Source: Pollenia angustigena (taxonomy: Eukaryota > Arthropoda > Insecta > Diptera > Polleniidae). Taken from it: a DNA stretch of 64,000 bases. The notes beneath the pieces are model-generated. The model had not been told where the DNA came from, did no database searches, and saw only the letters and a list, made by a program, of their open reading frames with translations. Below are positions 22,558-33,420 of this stretch, piece by piece. A program made the position numbers and the translations under genes. The DNA lies in NCBI GenBank assembly GCA_930367215.1, contig OV884059.1, positions 151,960,511 to 152,024,510 of the forward strand, given 5' to 3'. Numbering within the stretch: the stretch's first letter is position 1; the number at the start of each line of letters is the position of its first letter.

Positions 22558-23160
22558 CGCACCGAACAGAATTAAATGTTCTCATCTTTTATTGAGTTGA
22601 ATCCCTAGACGGAAGCGAACTGACACCAAATTAGTCCCGTGATAGGTCTTTGGTGGTAGGGACCGGTTCTAGTTTTAACACTTTCTATGAATTAGACCTA
22701 TCACTTTTACATGGGGTTGTCATTGGAGGGGGTCAATTGACACCGTTTGACCAGTCACACATCTATTCTTAATGGACGTGTTTAGTGACAGTTACTACAA
22801 TGTAGTATTATTTCAATGAAACAAGACGTAGAATTGAATTCAGAAACAAATTTTAGAAAGACCAAAAAAATTTGTCCCACCACCGGTGAAGACTGTTCTG
22901 TAATTCATTACTTTTTCTACCTTTTTGTTCTGCATAAACCAGTTACATGATTGGTTCTCCTTTCACTGGTCATGAGTTCTTTCCTTTTGTACCTGTTCTA
23001 TTTTCACAACTCCCAGGACCAGTCTGTTGGATCAATTGACACAAATTTCCCGCAGGGATACAACAACATTATTTTTGTGTTCGAAAGATGACAAACAGGG
23101 AAAAGTTATTTTGTTTAATGATTTTCTGCACTATAAGCGTTTGTTATAAGGAATTTCCTG
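22558..23160 (+). mobile_element. MITE family F, copy 4 (fragment, interrupted)
   Basis: The run GAACAGAATTAAATGTTCTC at 22563 and GTGTTCGAAAGATGACAAAC at 23078 match consecutive parts of F2 (42396-42460). A 455-bp CCC-ended element separates them. Confidence 0.7.
22603..23057. mobile_element. CCC-ended MITE with AT duplication
   Basis: Ends CCCTAGACGGAAGCG and inverse TTTCCCGCAGGG; AT lies outside both ends. The uninterrupted F1 and F2 copies have a single AT at this position (GTTGGATAAAAACAG), which shows a 2-bp duplication. The body contains GGACCAGTCTG, recalling the element at 9127-9500. Confidence 0.75.
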
Positions 23161-23654
23161 TCTTTCTGGCAAGAAAGGCGAAACTTATTAAACCAATTCC
23201 GGATATCTATTTTAAAGTGAAGCATATTCCTATAAGAGCATTCGGCCTCGATCGAAGCATGTGACATTGGGACGGGGAAAGGACTGGAGTGTAAGGCAAA
23301 ACTTTCCAACAACTATTTTCTAAATAGTTTTTAACTGGTCTGGCAGCATATGGTCAAGTGTTGTTGTGATGGCATATCGCAGTGCTCGCTTAATCAAATA
23401 AATTGCATTCGGTAAAGTTTTCCTGTGGTTGTTTGGCCTAATTTGAGGCTCATAACAGATGATATCATTATAGTCGAACCAAATGCTGAGCATTATGTTG
23501 ATATTATGGATATTCCGCTGCGGCATAATACGGCTTTATAGATGGCTTTCTTGCACTTCGGCTCGTCATATTGGATCAAATTTGTATATCTCACAAAGAC
23601 GCGATGCAAAAATATGGCGCTCAAGCAGCATTTTTGCTAAGCAAAATCGTATTT
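23161..23654. other. No recognisable feature
   Basis: Open frames at 23115-23526 on the minus strand are short and lack motifs. Nothing repeated within the window was noticed. Confidence 0.35.
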
Positions 23655-23990
23655 CAATGCACGCAGAAAAAAATATGTTTAAATATTGTCACCTCCAACA
23701 AAACAATTTTTAAAGAAAATTTTAAACATATAATGTTTAGTATAACCATATTATGGTTAAATTAGGCCTCCATCAAGAAGCCACAACCATATTATGGTTG
23801 CCTCTAAACATGTTATGATTAAATATGTCAATAACTTGTTTAAAATTAACAATTTTATTTCCCTCTTTTCCAAGAGCAACATGCTAGGGTTGAAAACCAA
23901 CCATGCTATTATAAGTATTAAACATGTTTTAGTTATTTTTAACAATAACATATTCGGATATATTTTCTTATATAGACAAAGATACGCAAA
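23655..23990 (+). mobile_element. MITE family C, fragment
   Basis: It begins CACGCAGAAAAAAATATG, the family-C end (compare 38778), and contains ACCATATTATGGTT palindromes like those in the full copy. The right end is missing. Confidence 0.6.
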
Positions 23991-25221
23991 CGTTCTGGCA
24001 AATGATGCGTTATTAGCACGAAGTTTATAATTTTAAGAGCACAAAAAGAACTTTGTTGCTTAAACTTTTTCGTTTAACGACCAAATTGAAATAAATTACA
24101 GCTTTTTACCCTTAAAATGTGTAAGAGATACGCCGCCCATTGTGACTCGAGCACTTTAAAGTAATTAAGAAAATAGAACTTGTGTTTACGCATTTACAGA
24201 AGTAAGAATTAACTTTTATAAACTTTAAGGCAACTTTTCAACTGAAAATCTTAAAACCCAAAAATTGCGATTTCTGGCGATTTTCGATGTACTTTTTGGC
24301 GACAGAATCTGACAACTCTGTTAGTTAAAACCAAGTTGAGCTACATACAAAGAGAAGAGGTAATGGTCAAAACAATATAAATGCTAATAAGGCTTTAGCT
24401 TGCAAATATCATCGTTCAAATATGGCAAAGTCAACATTTCTACTATATCCTTTCCACATCTAACACCCTTCATTCCCACTTCTCTCCCAAGAAAAAAAAA
24501 GATTACACGTTTATGAAGTAGTTGTTGTAGAAACTCCAAAAAACTAACACCATCACAAAATTTGTATCGTTGGAAAAGCTGATGTTGGTGCATGCACTTT
24601 TATAACCAAAAAAAAAAAAAAATAAAATAAAACAAAACAGGATTTGAACTGGCGTTAGATTGGAATAAAGGATCATCATGGTGTTAGCAGATGTTTCGGA
24701 TGAGGTGTTTATAAGGAAACAAGTATGAACTTTTGAAAAATGTTGCAACAGGTTGTCTTAATATGCTGACTTAATCTGATTTTTCAGTTTAATTCTTAGT
24801 TGGCAAAAATTTTGTATTCAAATTTATTCAAAACGAATTAGTATTGTTTGAGTGCAGGATTAAGTTGAATAGAATTTTGCTTAGTGGAGTTTAGGGCATG
24901 ACAGGAATAACAGCTTAATACAACTCTTTATATAGTAACGCTTTTATTATCTTGAATATCCCATTCAATTGAATGTCAAGTGGTTATATTCATAATGGTC
25001 TATATCATAAAAAATTATGTTTCGGCAATAAAAATTAAATAATTAACAGGCCTGCGAAATTTTGAAAAAGTCGGCAGCCTGGGTCTTGAGTAAACTTGTT
25101 GCGCATATCTCTGATACATACATATACAATATTTGACTCATTGTCGCATTCTAACTTTTCTTTAAGATAATAAATTCCGCGTATTATAATGTTTTTTTTT
25201 TTTTCTTAATTTTATTAACTA
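23991..25221. other. Non-coding AT-rich DNA
   Basis: No gene or element end was recognised. There is an A run at 24608-24622 and a T run at 25191-25204. Confidence 0.45.
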
Positions 25222-25726
25222 TGTGGCCGTATGGAAAAACTAGTTAACTCCACTTTTTACGAAAATTGCGATAACACCAAAAATAGAAAAAGTGTTTCAT
25301 TTACTATCAATCTGTCAGATACAAACTTTAATGTAGTTTCTCATTTAAAAGTTATTTGAAAAACAAAAATAAGAAAACACATTTTTTGAAAAAACAAGTT
25401 AACTCCATTGTGTCTTAAAAACCAGAAAAATTAGAATTCGAAAACGACTTAATTGTGAAAACAAAGAGAGAAAGAGCAAAATATAATAAATTCGGGTCAC
25501 AAGCTCTTTGGGTCAAAATGTAAAAATTGCAACTCCCGAGAATTTAAAGAACATTATATGCATTGTTTATATGCATAGTATATAATTTTTAAAGTTCTTG
25601 ACTTATAGAATACGAATGCCAAGCACCCGAAATCTTTCCGAGTAATAGTTAACCCATATAGATCTACCGTACCCTATGTGGTATAGTAACTTTGAAAGAT
25701 TTTTGACTCATTCAATACAAATTTTT

Positions 25727-26814
25727 TATACCCTCTACCACAATTAGTTGTGAAGAGGGTATATTAAGTTTGTCATTCCGTGTGAAACTTTTTTATTATT
25801 CATCTCAGACCCCATAAAGTATATATATTCTGGGTCCTTGAGTGATTCTAAGTCGATTTAGCCATGTCTGTCCGTCTGTTGAAAACACGCTCACTTTCGA
25901 ACAATTTAAAAGAAATGAACAAACTTGGTGCCAAATTGCTTGTAGTTATCCTAAGCAGTTTGACATTGAAATCCAGCAAAATCGGTTCAGTAGGACCAGA
26001 GCTATGAATCAAAATGTGGAACCACCACCTAAAAAAATTGATAATTTTGTTACAAAAAATAACATAAATGCTGGAACAAGCCAATGAATGAGATAAGATT
26101 TTGCAAAAATTTGTTTTATTTGACTGGAAATGATGCTGTTAAATTTCGTGAAGATCCATCCATAATTTACCCTAAGCTCCATATAAACATTACTCCCGGA
26201 AAACAGTTTAGTAAGCCTAAAACCGTAAAAAATAACGCTAGCGTGACAAAATTTGGAACGTCACAGTTTTTTAGGACTATAAATAACACTGTGAAATTTC
26301 GGGACGATCGGTCCATAATTTACCTTAGGCCCCATATAAACCCTACTACCGGAAAACAGCTTAGTACGCCTAAAACCGTAAAAAATAATGCAATCATAAC
26401 AAATTTTGGCTCGTCACAGTTTTTTAGGACTATAAATGATACTGTGAAATTTTGTGAAGATCGGTACATAAATTACCCTATGCCCCATAGAAACCCTACT
26501 CCCGGGAAACAGTTTAGTACACCTAAAACCATAATTAATAATGCTAGCATAACAGAAATTGGTACGTCACAGGTTTAAAGGACTAGAAATGATGCTGTGA
26601 AATTTCGTGATGATCGGTCCATAATTTACCCTAGGCCCCTTATAAACCCTACTACCAGAAAACAGTTAAGTCGCCTAAAACCATAATTAATAACAAATCG
26701 TCACAGTTTAAGATAATAATAACATCATACAGATATTACTCCTTAAACATTAGAACTGTCGGTGTAGGGTATCAAAGATTCGGCACAGCCGAATATAGCA
26801 CTCTAACTTGTTTT
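25727..26814 (+). mobile_element. DINE-1-like repeat B1
   Basis: It starts TATACCCTCTACCAC and then CCCCATAAAGTATATATATT, the conserved block known from Drosophila DINE-1. It has a short GTCTGTCCGTCTG core and ends with a stem-loop (TTCGGCACAGCCGAA) and CACTCTAACTTGTTTT. A 153-bp tandem array (below) replaces much of the middle. Class is inferred from this architecture. Confidence 0.7.
26129..26690 (+). repeat. 153-bp tandem array, in-frame (51-codon) repeats
   Basis: Units start at 26129, 26282, 26435 and 26588, exactly 153 bp apart, and the fourth is incomplete. One frame (26084-26578, 164 codons) reads through three units as repeats of about 51 residues with the conserved core KFRxDRSIIYPRPHINPT, then GKQFSTPKT. 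A TAA at the end of unit 3 closes the frame. Between units 1 and 2 about 17 codons differ in amino acid and about 5 are silent, near what unconstrained drift would give. The open frame is therefore more likely a by-product of a repeat length divisible by three than a conserved protein. Confidence 0.85.
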
Positions 26815-27087
26815 GTTTCTGTTTGAAAAAAACAAACTGTGTTTTTGTTCAGCTTAACTAAAAAACAATTTTATTAGCAAGTTTAGTTTTAAAATTTAAG
26901 GGAACACTCTTTGTTTAAAATTTCAAAATGATCGAAATAAAATAAACCACAAAATCAATAGCTGTTTTTCAGTTTCAACCTATGTTAAACTGAGTATAAC
27001 GTTAACTTAAGTTCTACGAATGGGTAAATCTTTTAATTAAGTTAATACATAAAAACAGACAAAAACTCGACTTATCTATATACATTA

Positions 27088-29010
27088 GAGTGGGTCAATT
27101 TTTTTGTCCACCAAGCGTATAGCAAAATCGTAATCTACCGAAAATTCTAAGAACTTTTCCTAAAGAAACCATGGTTCTAAAATCAAAATCGAGCTTCCGG
27201 TTTTTGACTTGAAAATTTGGTGCTCAGGAAATCTGAAAAAAATAATACTTTTTTGGCAATATTTATTGAAATTGGTGAATAGTTGGCCTGTATCGTTGAA
27301 AGAGGGGTTGTTTAAAAGAAAATTCTCTCAGCTTTATATATCTGTGCCCATTTTTAGAAAAATCTGTACATCAATAATTGGTTAAGAGGTTTTTGTCAAA
27401 ATAATCATAGTCAAGCTGATAAGAAACCTAAAACTGCTACAATTTTGATACACAAAAGTTAAATAAAATAATTTAACTAAATTTTAATTCAAAGTTAATT
27501 AAAATAAAATAATTCTGCGGCATTTTGACAAAAAATCTTAAGTGGAGATAAGAGAGCAAAAAAGATTTTAAAAAAACTCGGTGAAAAAAGCATTTTTGTT
27601 AAAAAATAAAATAAACCGAAATTAAAGAAAAATTTTGTTCATAATACAAAATTTTAAAAACGTAAGCAAAAATTTTTGTTAATGAAAATTCGTACGATTA
27701 ACAGCATTTTTTTCAACTTTTTAATTTTGACTTAAGATGTTTTGTCACAATGCCATAGAATTGATTAATCAAAACTTAATTAAACGAAAATTTCTTTAAA
27801 TAAAATTTAAGCAAAAACTGAAAATAAAAAAATTAAAAAGTAAATATTTTTATTATTATTCTATTTTTTATTAAAACGCAATTTTTTGGAAAATTCACAA
27901 TTTAAAAAAAGGAACCGATTAAAATAAAAATAAAAAATTTATAAAAAAAATACTGGCCAAGCCGGGGGTAAATAAATTTAGTTTCGGCCTATAGCTGCAA
28001 TTTACATACAATATATTTTTTGCTATCCATTCGTGGTATTCTGTTGTGGCTTTTAATAGTAACTGCGAAAATAACATCTCGATTACAATCTATGGCACGT
28101 GGGAAAATTTGGTAAGCAATTGTACAAATCGCTCAGTTCCCTGAATATGTGCCGGTAACGCTAGATCAGTAATCGGTAGATACTTGTAGTAAATGGCGGC
28201 TCAGACAAATTGCTATCGTCCATTTCCAATTTAAACATGTTATTAGCTATAAAATCAGACATTTCTGAAATACAATTGGACACTTTCAGAAGTTACAATG
28301 AAATATAGTTAGAAAATTCTGAAATACAATTGGAAATGGTGTAGTAAAAAAATTAGGCCCTTATTATATAATTCGCAACGTTACGCCAAAGAATAACATT
28401 GAAAGCAAAAACGAATTCATAAATATTTTGTAATTTTGTTGTTGCTTTCTACAGAAATTCTTTTTGCGTTTTAAAATTTCAAACGCCTCATTACTTGTGG
28501 CGTTGAAAATTTGAAAACGGTACATGAATTTTTGTAGAAAGCAACAACAAAATTACAAAATATTTATGAATTTGTTTTGCTTTCAATGCTTTGGCGTTGC
28601 GTTTAACATAATAAGGGCCATAATTTAAAAACAAAAAATAATTAAAAAATAAATTTTTTTTTTTTACCAGCTTGACTATCAACATTTTGACAAAAATCTC
28701 CTAACCAATTATTTATGTACAGAATTTTCTAAAAATGAGCACAGATATATAAAGCTGAGAAAATTTCCTTTTTAACAAGCCCTCTTTCAGCGATACAGGC
28801 CAACTATTCACCAATTACAATAAATATTTCCAAAAAAGTATTATTTTTTTCAGATTTTCGTAGCACCAAACTTTCAAGTCAAAAACCGGAAGCTCGATTT
28901 TGATTTTCGAACCATGGTTTCTTTAGGAAAAGTTCTTAGAATTTTGCGTAGATTACGATTTTGCTATACGCTTTGTTACTTTTTTTGGGCCCGAACAAAT
29001 TGACCCACTC
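27088..29010. mobile_element. Long-TIR element P, TA-flanked
   Basis: Inverted repeats of about 330 bp start GAGTGGGTCAATTTTTTTG and the inverse ends AAATTGACCCACTC, with TA directly outside both (27086-27087, 29011-29012). Their near-identity along GAAACCATGGTTCT, CCGGTTTTTGACTT and GGCCTGTATCG is easily followed. Between the arms lie two further palindromes (27470-27790 and 28357-28621). No transposase remains, so this is a non-autonomous element. Confidence 0.85.
28357..28621. mobile_element. Foldback inside element P
   Basis: Inverted arms of about 105 bp start GGCCCTTATTATATAATTCG and the inverse ends CATAATAAGGGCC. TTA lies on the left and ATA on the right, one change from a TWA-type duplication. 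Fits a Harbinger-type MITE. Confidence 0.7.
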
Positions 29011-29329
29011 TAATATACATATATAAAATTGTAACGTTACTGACTGATTCATCATCGCGCAGCCTGAAGCTTAAAACTTGAAATTTGGACAGGACAACCT
29101 CATCTCTCCCCTAATCGATCCACTACGTTGGGATATTTTAGAATTCTAATGTTTAAGGGGTAAAAAGTGTTAAATAAATAAAAAAAATAAACGGACAGGT
29201 GTCTGGTACTCGGTCCTTTTAGTTGGTCAACGCTTGAAACCTGTATTTTGGAACTTTTTTGTCACCCCATCTATCATTTAAACCAATAAACATAGAAATA
29301 AAGTTTATATCACATTCGAAACTTATCTA

Positions 29330-29808
29330 AAACGTCCAAATACGAATTCGGTACTTTTTCGAAATTCAAACGTTAAGTTTTGGGCTCCCACTGCAACATT
29401 GCAATTTCTGACACTTTAATGGGGAGAAAAAATAGTACCAAAAAGGAGGAAATCGGAAAACTTTTTTATCTTTTTGTACTTTCTTAAACTAAAGTTAATA
29501 TATTACATAGAAACAAAAAATTCAACATGCCACCTCCTGAATGAATAAGATCATGCTAGTGAATTTTTTGGTACTTTTTTCTTCTTTAACTGGTATTTTT
29601 TGAATTTCCGTTAGTTTTGGAACTAAAAACAAAAAAATTAAACATGCAAAGTCCTCAGTGAATGAGACTATGTAAAAGGTATCTTTTTGGTACTTTTTTG
29701 TTCTTTAAATGGTACTTTTTGAATTTTTGTAAATATTGCACCTACATATAAACGTAAAATTTAACATGCAATGTCATAAGCGGATGAGAATAACTTTATG
29801 GTACTTTT
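29330..29808 (+). repeat. ~119-bp minisatellite
   Basis: Diverged units each contain TTTTTGGTACTTTTTT, then AAAAATTCAACATGC or a variant, then GTGAATGAGA. Spacing is near 119-120 bp in the last three units and less regular before. Confidence 0.6.
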
Positions 29809-30412
29809 TATACCCACACCACAATAGTGGAGTGGGTATTATGCATTTGGGCTGATGTGTGTAACGCCTTAAAATATTGGTCCTAGACCCACCTTAAAGT
29901 ATACCGATCGACTCAGAATCACTTTTTAGTCGAACTAACGATGTCCGTCCGGCTGGCAGGCTGGCAGGCTGGCTGGCTGGCTGTCCATGTAACCTTGTGC
30001 GCAAAGTACAGGTCACAATTTTGGAGATAATTTGATAAAATTTGGGACATAGGTTCTAATTGGTACAAGGACCAAGCCTAGTGAAAATGGGCCAAATCGT
30101 AGGACCACGAGGGATGATAGGGGCAAATTTCTTCCTCTCAGAAACTATCAAACCGATTTTAATGAAATTTAAAACATTGATACAACCATATCTATATGGA
30201 CACATAAGCTATACAGTTTTTCAAAAATAGGACCACAAGGAGAGGTAGGCGGCGATTTCTGCCTCTCACAAACTTTTAAACCGATTTTAATGACTTTTAT
30301 AAACATAGATAAATCCATATTTATATGGACACATAAGCATGATGTGTTTTTTAATACTGTGGTGTAGGGTATCATATGGTCGGGCTTGACCGACTATACT
30401 TTCTTGCTTGTT
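29809..30412 (+). mobile_element. DINE-1-like repeat A2 (uninterrupted)
   Basis: Starts TATACCCACACCACAATAG, contains ATGTCCGTCCGGCTGGCAGG and ends with stem-loop GGTCGGGCTTGACCG then ACTATACTTTCTTGCTTG. It is the best reference copy for family A and serves as empty site for the Tc1 and MITE insertions in A1 and for the insertion in A4. Confidence 0.75.
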
Positions 30413-30888
30413 TGTTTTACAACTGGTAATTTTGTAATCTAGAAACATAAGCTTTGGCATATAAATACATATCTCACGAAAGAAAGGGAGACGCTCACGA
30501 AGTAACGAATTAATGCTGGTTTTTGATAAATGAAAGGAAAACTTTTTTTTTAAATGCTGGTTAACTACATTTTTTCGTAAAAAACCGGTAAATTAAATTG
30601 CTGAGTCAAGTAGCTAATGTTTTTCCACAAATCATTACTTAAGTCGGCTTAATTCCGTAAAATTTTAAAATAAATTGAAAACAAAAATTTTTTCGGAAAA
30701 ACAAGATAACTCCATTTTTCGAAAAAAAAAACAGGATAACTGACATTGATTTTCGGTTTAAATGCCCAAAAATCAGTTTAATGGTACCAGAAATCTTTAA
30801 CATAATTTTAAATTATGTTTTGTTTAATGCGCATGCATAATAACATAAATTCATATGAAATAATAAGCGAAATATGTTTGAAACTTTA

Positions 30889-31232
30889 ATGGCCATTTTC
30901 TCATTAGGCAATTATCTTTTTTCCCAACGAAAAACTGCACATTAAAGAAATTTGGTTTTCTCAATGTCTTATTTGCTTCGATTTTATCGCAAAGCTAACC
31001 GGCACTCATCTGCCAATTATTTATTTTCCTTTTATTTGCCGTACAGATAAATTCAATCAGCTGACTCCCAACTTTTACATGTATTTTGAGTGGCGTTGCC
31101 AGCTGAAAACAATGTTTTTTGTCGGTATATTGAGAAACCCAAAATCTTTAACGGACAGTTTATCGTTCCAATAAATTTATGTTGACATTAAGTAACAGAC
31201 AGTTTGTCGATACATTGAGAAAATGGCCATAA
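30889..31232 (+). mobile_element. MITE family G, copy 1
   Basis: Ends ATGGCCATTTTCTCATTAGG and the inverse TTGAGAAAATGGCCAT. It is closely similar to 32198-32540 in the same orientation. There is no coding region. Confidence 0.8.
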
Positions 31233-31342
31233 GTGTGTTTTTCTCGTGTTTTCAAAAAGTGGAGTTAACTAGGTTTTCCATACGGCCACAGAACTATAGA
31301 AGTTGACTTTTGAAAAATCATCCATGATTACTAAGTACTGCC

Positions 31343-31586
31343 GCCGTATTCTGTAATTCGCTTAGCTAAAGCTAAATCTCTATCGCTAAAATGCCATAGA
31401 GAACACAAAATTGAAAAATTTTAGCGATGGTATTTAAAGCTAAAATTGCGGCGAATTATATATGTATGGCATTGTCAAATTTAGCAATACACGTTACAGA
31501 ATTGCATTCGTAGCCAAAAACCGCTAAATCAATTTTTAAGATTTTTAGCGATAGAGATTTAGCTTAAGCGAATTACAGAATACGGC
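31343..31586. mobile_element. Foldback MITE Q
   Basis: GCCGTATTCTGTAATTCGCT at the left is mirrored at the right end, and inverted similarity runs inward through GCTAAATCTCTATCGCTAAA. A full flanking duplication was not resolved. Confidence 0.75.
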
Positions 31587-31590
31587 TGCT

Positions 31591-32197
31591 GAAGAAACTT
31601 TTTGGTTTGCCGTGCTTAATTCCTAATTCTTATTCTTGTTAAAAACACCGAAATTTAATGTTGAAGGGATAAGCTATTTCACTGGTTGCTTAGGTCAAAT
31701 CGTCAGGAAACTTCATCCGAAGCTGAAACTGATTTTCCGAATTTATTGCAGGGCATAAACTACATCGTAAGAACCCCAATTATTGATTTTTTAACAAACA
31801 AAACGTTAGATTTTTATATGTTTGTTGGGTATGAGTTATAATATTATAAACTGGGTACAAAGTTGAAAGCCGCTGTAACTGAGGAACGGTAAGAGCATAT
31901 TCAAAAATATTTGTTTCTAAATTATTTAGAAAAAATTAAGTTAGTTTTTTTATAACAATTTAAAAAATTATAAAGGGTTATTTACAAAATTTACGGAAAA
32001 ATTACAAAAAATTTTAATGTAGAAAATGAGCAAAAAACCAGACTCGAGCATACTCTAAGCCTCTTCCGAAAAATATGAAAAAAATATCAAAAATAATTTA
32101 ATCTATAAGCTTTAAAATTATGCTTGAGAACCTATAAAAACAAAGAACTTTCGACTTTAAGCTTGGATTAATAGACTTTGGATTAAAGTTTCACTCT
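31591..32197. other. AT-rich, no gene
   Basis: A segment near 31670-31735 (TGGTTGCTTAGGTCAAATCG) recurs in inverse orientation near 58970 in intron 3 of the synthetase gene, so it is part of some dispersed repeat. Nothing else was recognised. Confidence 0.4.
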
Positions 32198-32540
32198 TAT
32201 GGCCGTTTTCTCATTACGCGATTATCTTTTTTCCCAACGAAAAACTGCACATTAAAGAAATTTGGTTTTCTCAATGTCTCATTAGCTTCTATTCTGTCGC
32301 AAAGCCAACCGGCACTCATCTGCCAATTATTTATTTGCAGCTTATTCGTCATACAGATAAATTCAATCAGCTGACTCCCAACTTTTATATGTATTTTGAG
32401 AGGTGTTGCCAACTATAAACAATGTTTTTGTCGATATATTGAGCAACCTAAAATCTTAACTGACAGTTTATCGGTCTTATAAATTTATGTTGACATTAAG
32501 TAACAGACGGTTTGTCGATACATTGTGAAAATAGCCTTAA
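32198..32540 (+). mobile_element. MITE family G, copy 2
   Basis: Direct repeat of 30889-31232; both share TTATCTTTTTTCCCAACGAA and GGCACTCATCTGCCAATTAT. The right end has decayed to AAAATAGCCT. Confidence 0.8.
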
Positions 32541-32738
32541 GTCTATCTTATCATTGGCTATACTATATTGCAATTTTGGAAAAAAAGTCTTAGTAGTTCC
32601 ACTGTTACATTAATTTTTAAACTTAAGTATGTATTAAAATTTTCAACTTACGTATAAATATTTGAGCACTTTCATAGTGTTTAACAAAGTAAAACCGTAT
32701 GTACCTAAAAAGAAAAAAAAAATTATTTATCTTCTTCT

Positions 32739-33420
32739 TCTATATATATAAAATAAGATGTGTGTATGTATGTATATACGTAACGTATGGACTCTAAAAC
32801 GGCTGGGCCGATTTTGATGGGTGACACTGTGAAGTCTGATTTTTGATTTTCGGTCTGCGGGAGGAGGGGCGTGGCAAACTCCAATTTTCATATTGCACCA
32901 ATGACATCTATATAATTTGGACGATTTTTTCTTTAAAATGATCGCCATGGTCCAACTTAGATTTATACGGAAAGAAAATTTTGCACCGCCCACTTTTTTC
33001 GAATTACCTTGAATCAGAAAACGGCTCCATCGCTTTGACAAATCCTTATTTCAAATGTTCGTATTAATCCATTTTAAGTTTTCATCGAACGTAAAATTTA
33101 CCACGCCTACTTTTACGCCCACTTTTTCTATTAAGAGCATAACTTGAAAACGGCTTGACCGATTTGGACGATTGTTTCTTTAAAATGATTGCCATGGCCC
33201 AACTTAGGTTTTTACGGAAAGAAAATGTTGCCCCGCCCACATTTTTCGATTTACCCAAAATCCAAAAACGGCTCCATCGATTTGACTAATTTTTCTTTTA
33301 AATGTTCGTATTTATCCATTTTACATTTTCATCGAAAGAAAAATGTACCACGCCTACTTTTACGCCCATTTCTTCGCCATGGTCCAACTTAGGCTTTTAC
33401 AGCTTAGGCTTTTGTTAATT
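32739..33420 (+). mobile_element. Helitron-like 5' end with ~250-bp tandem units
   Basis: The sequence TCTATATATATAAAATAAGA, followed by CGTATGGACTCTAAAACGGC, is the form of 5' end common in insect Helitrons. Downstream, two diverged units about 250 bp apart share CCATGGYCCAACTTAG and ACCACGCCTACTTTTACGCC. No 3' hairpin or coding part was seen; the right limit is approximate. Confidence 0.55.

Larger units (their letters stand above)
27075..29808 (+). mobile_element. Helitron-like element, split by element P
   Basis: Joining 27075-27085 to 29011 onward gives TCTATATACAT then ATACATATATAAAATTGTAACG and CTGACTGATTCATCATCGCG, a 5' end typical of insect Helitrons (TC start after a host A, TA-rich lead, then a conserved block). 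Tandem units of about 119 bp with TTTTTGGTACTTTTTTCTTC follow (29558, 29678, 29797). A 3' hairpin was not found; DINE A2 starts where the units stop. Confidence 0.5.
25222..31290. mobile_element. Composite TIR element N (~6 kb, mostly nested inserts)
   Basis: The left end TGTGGCCGTATGGAAAAACT, followed by AGTTAACTCCACTTTTT, is mirrored at 31238-31290 with only small changes. Shorter AAGATAACTCCATTTTTCG motifs recur inside both ends (25395, 30700). The interior is largely other elements: DINE B1, a Helitron-like sequence with long-TIR element P, DINE A2 and MITE G1. The flanking sequences share AACTAT, but the duplication length is not clear. Confidence 0.65.
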
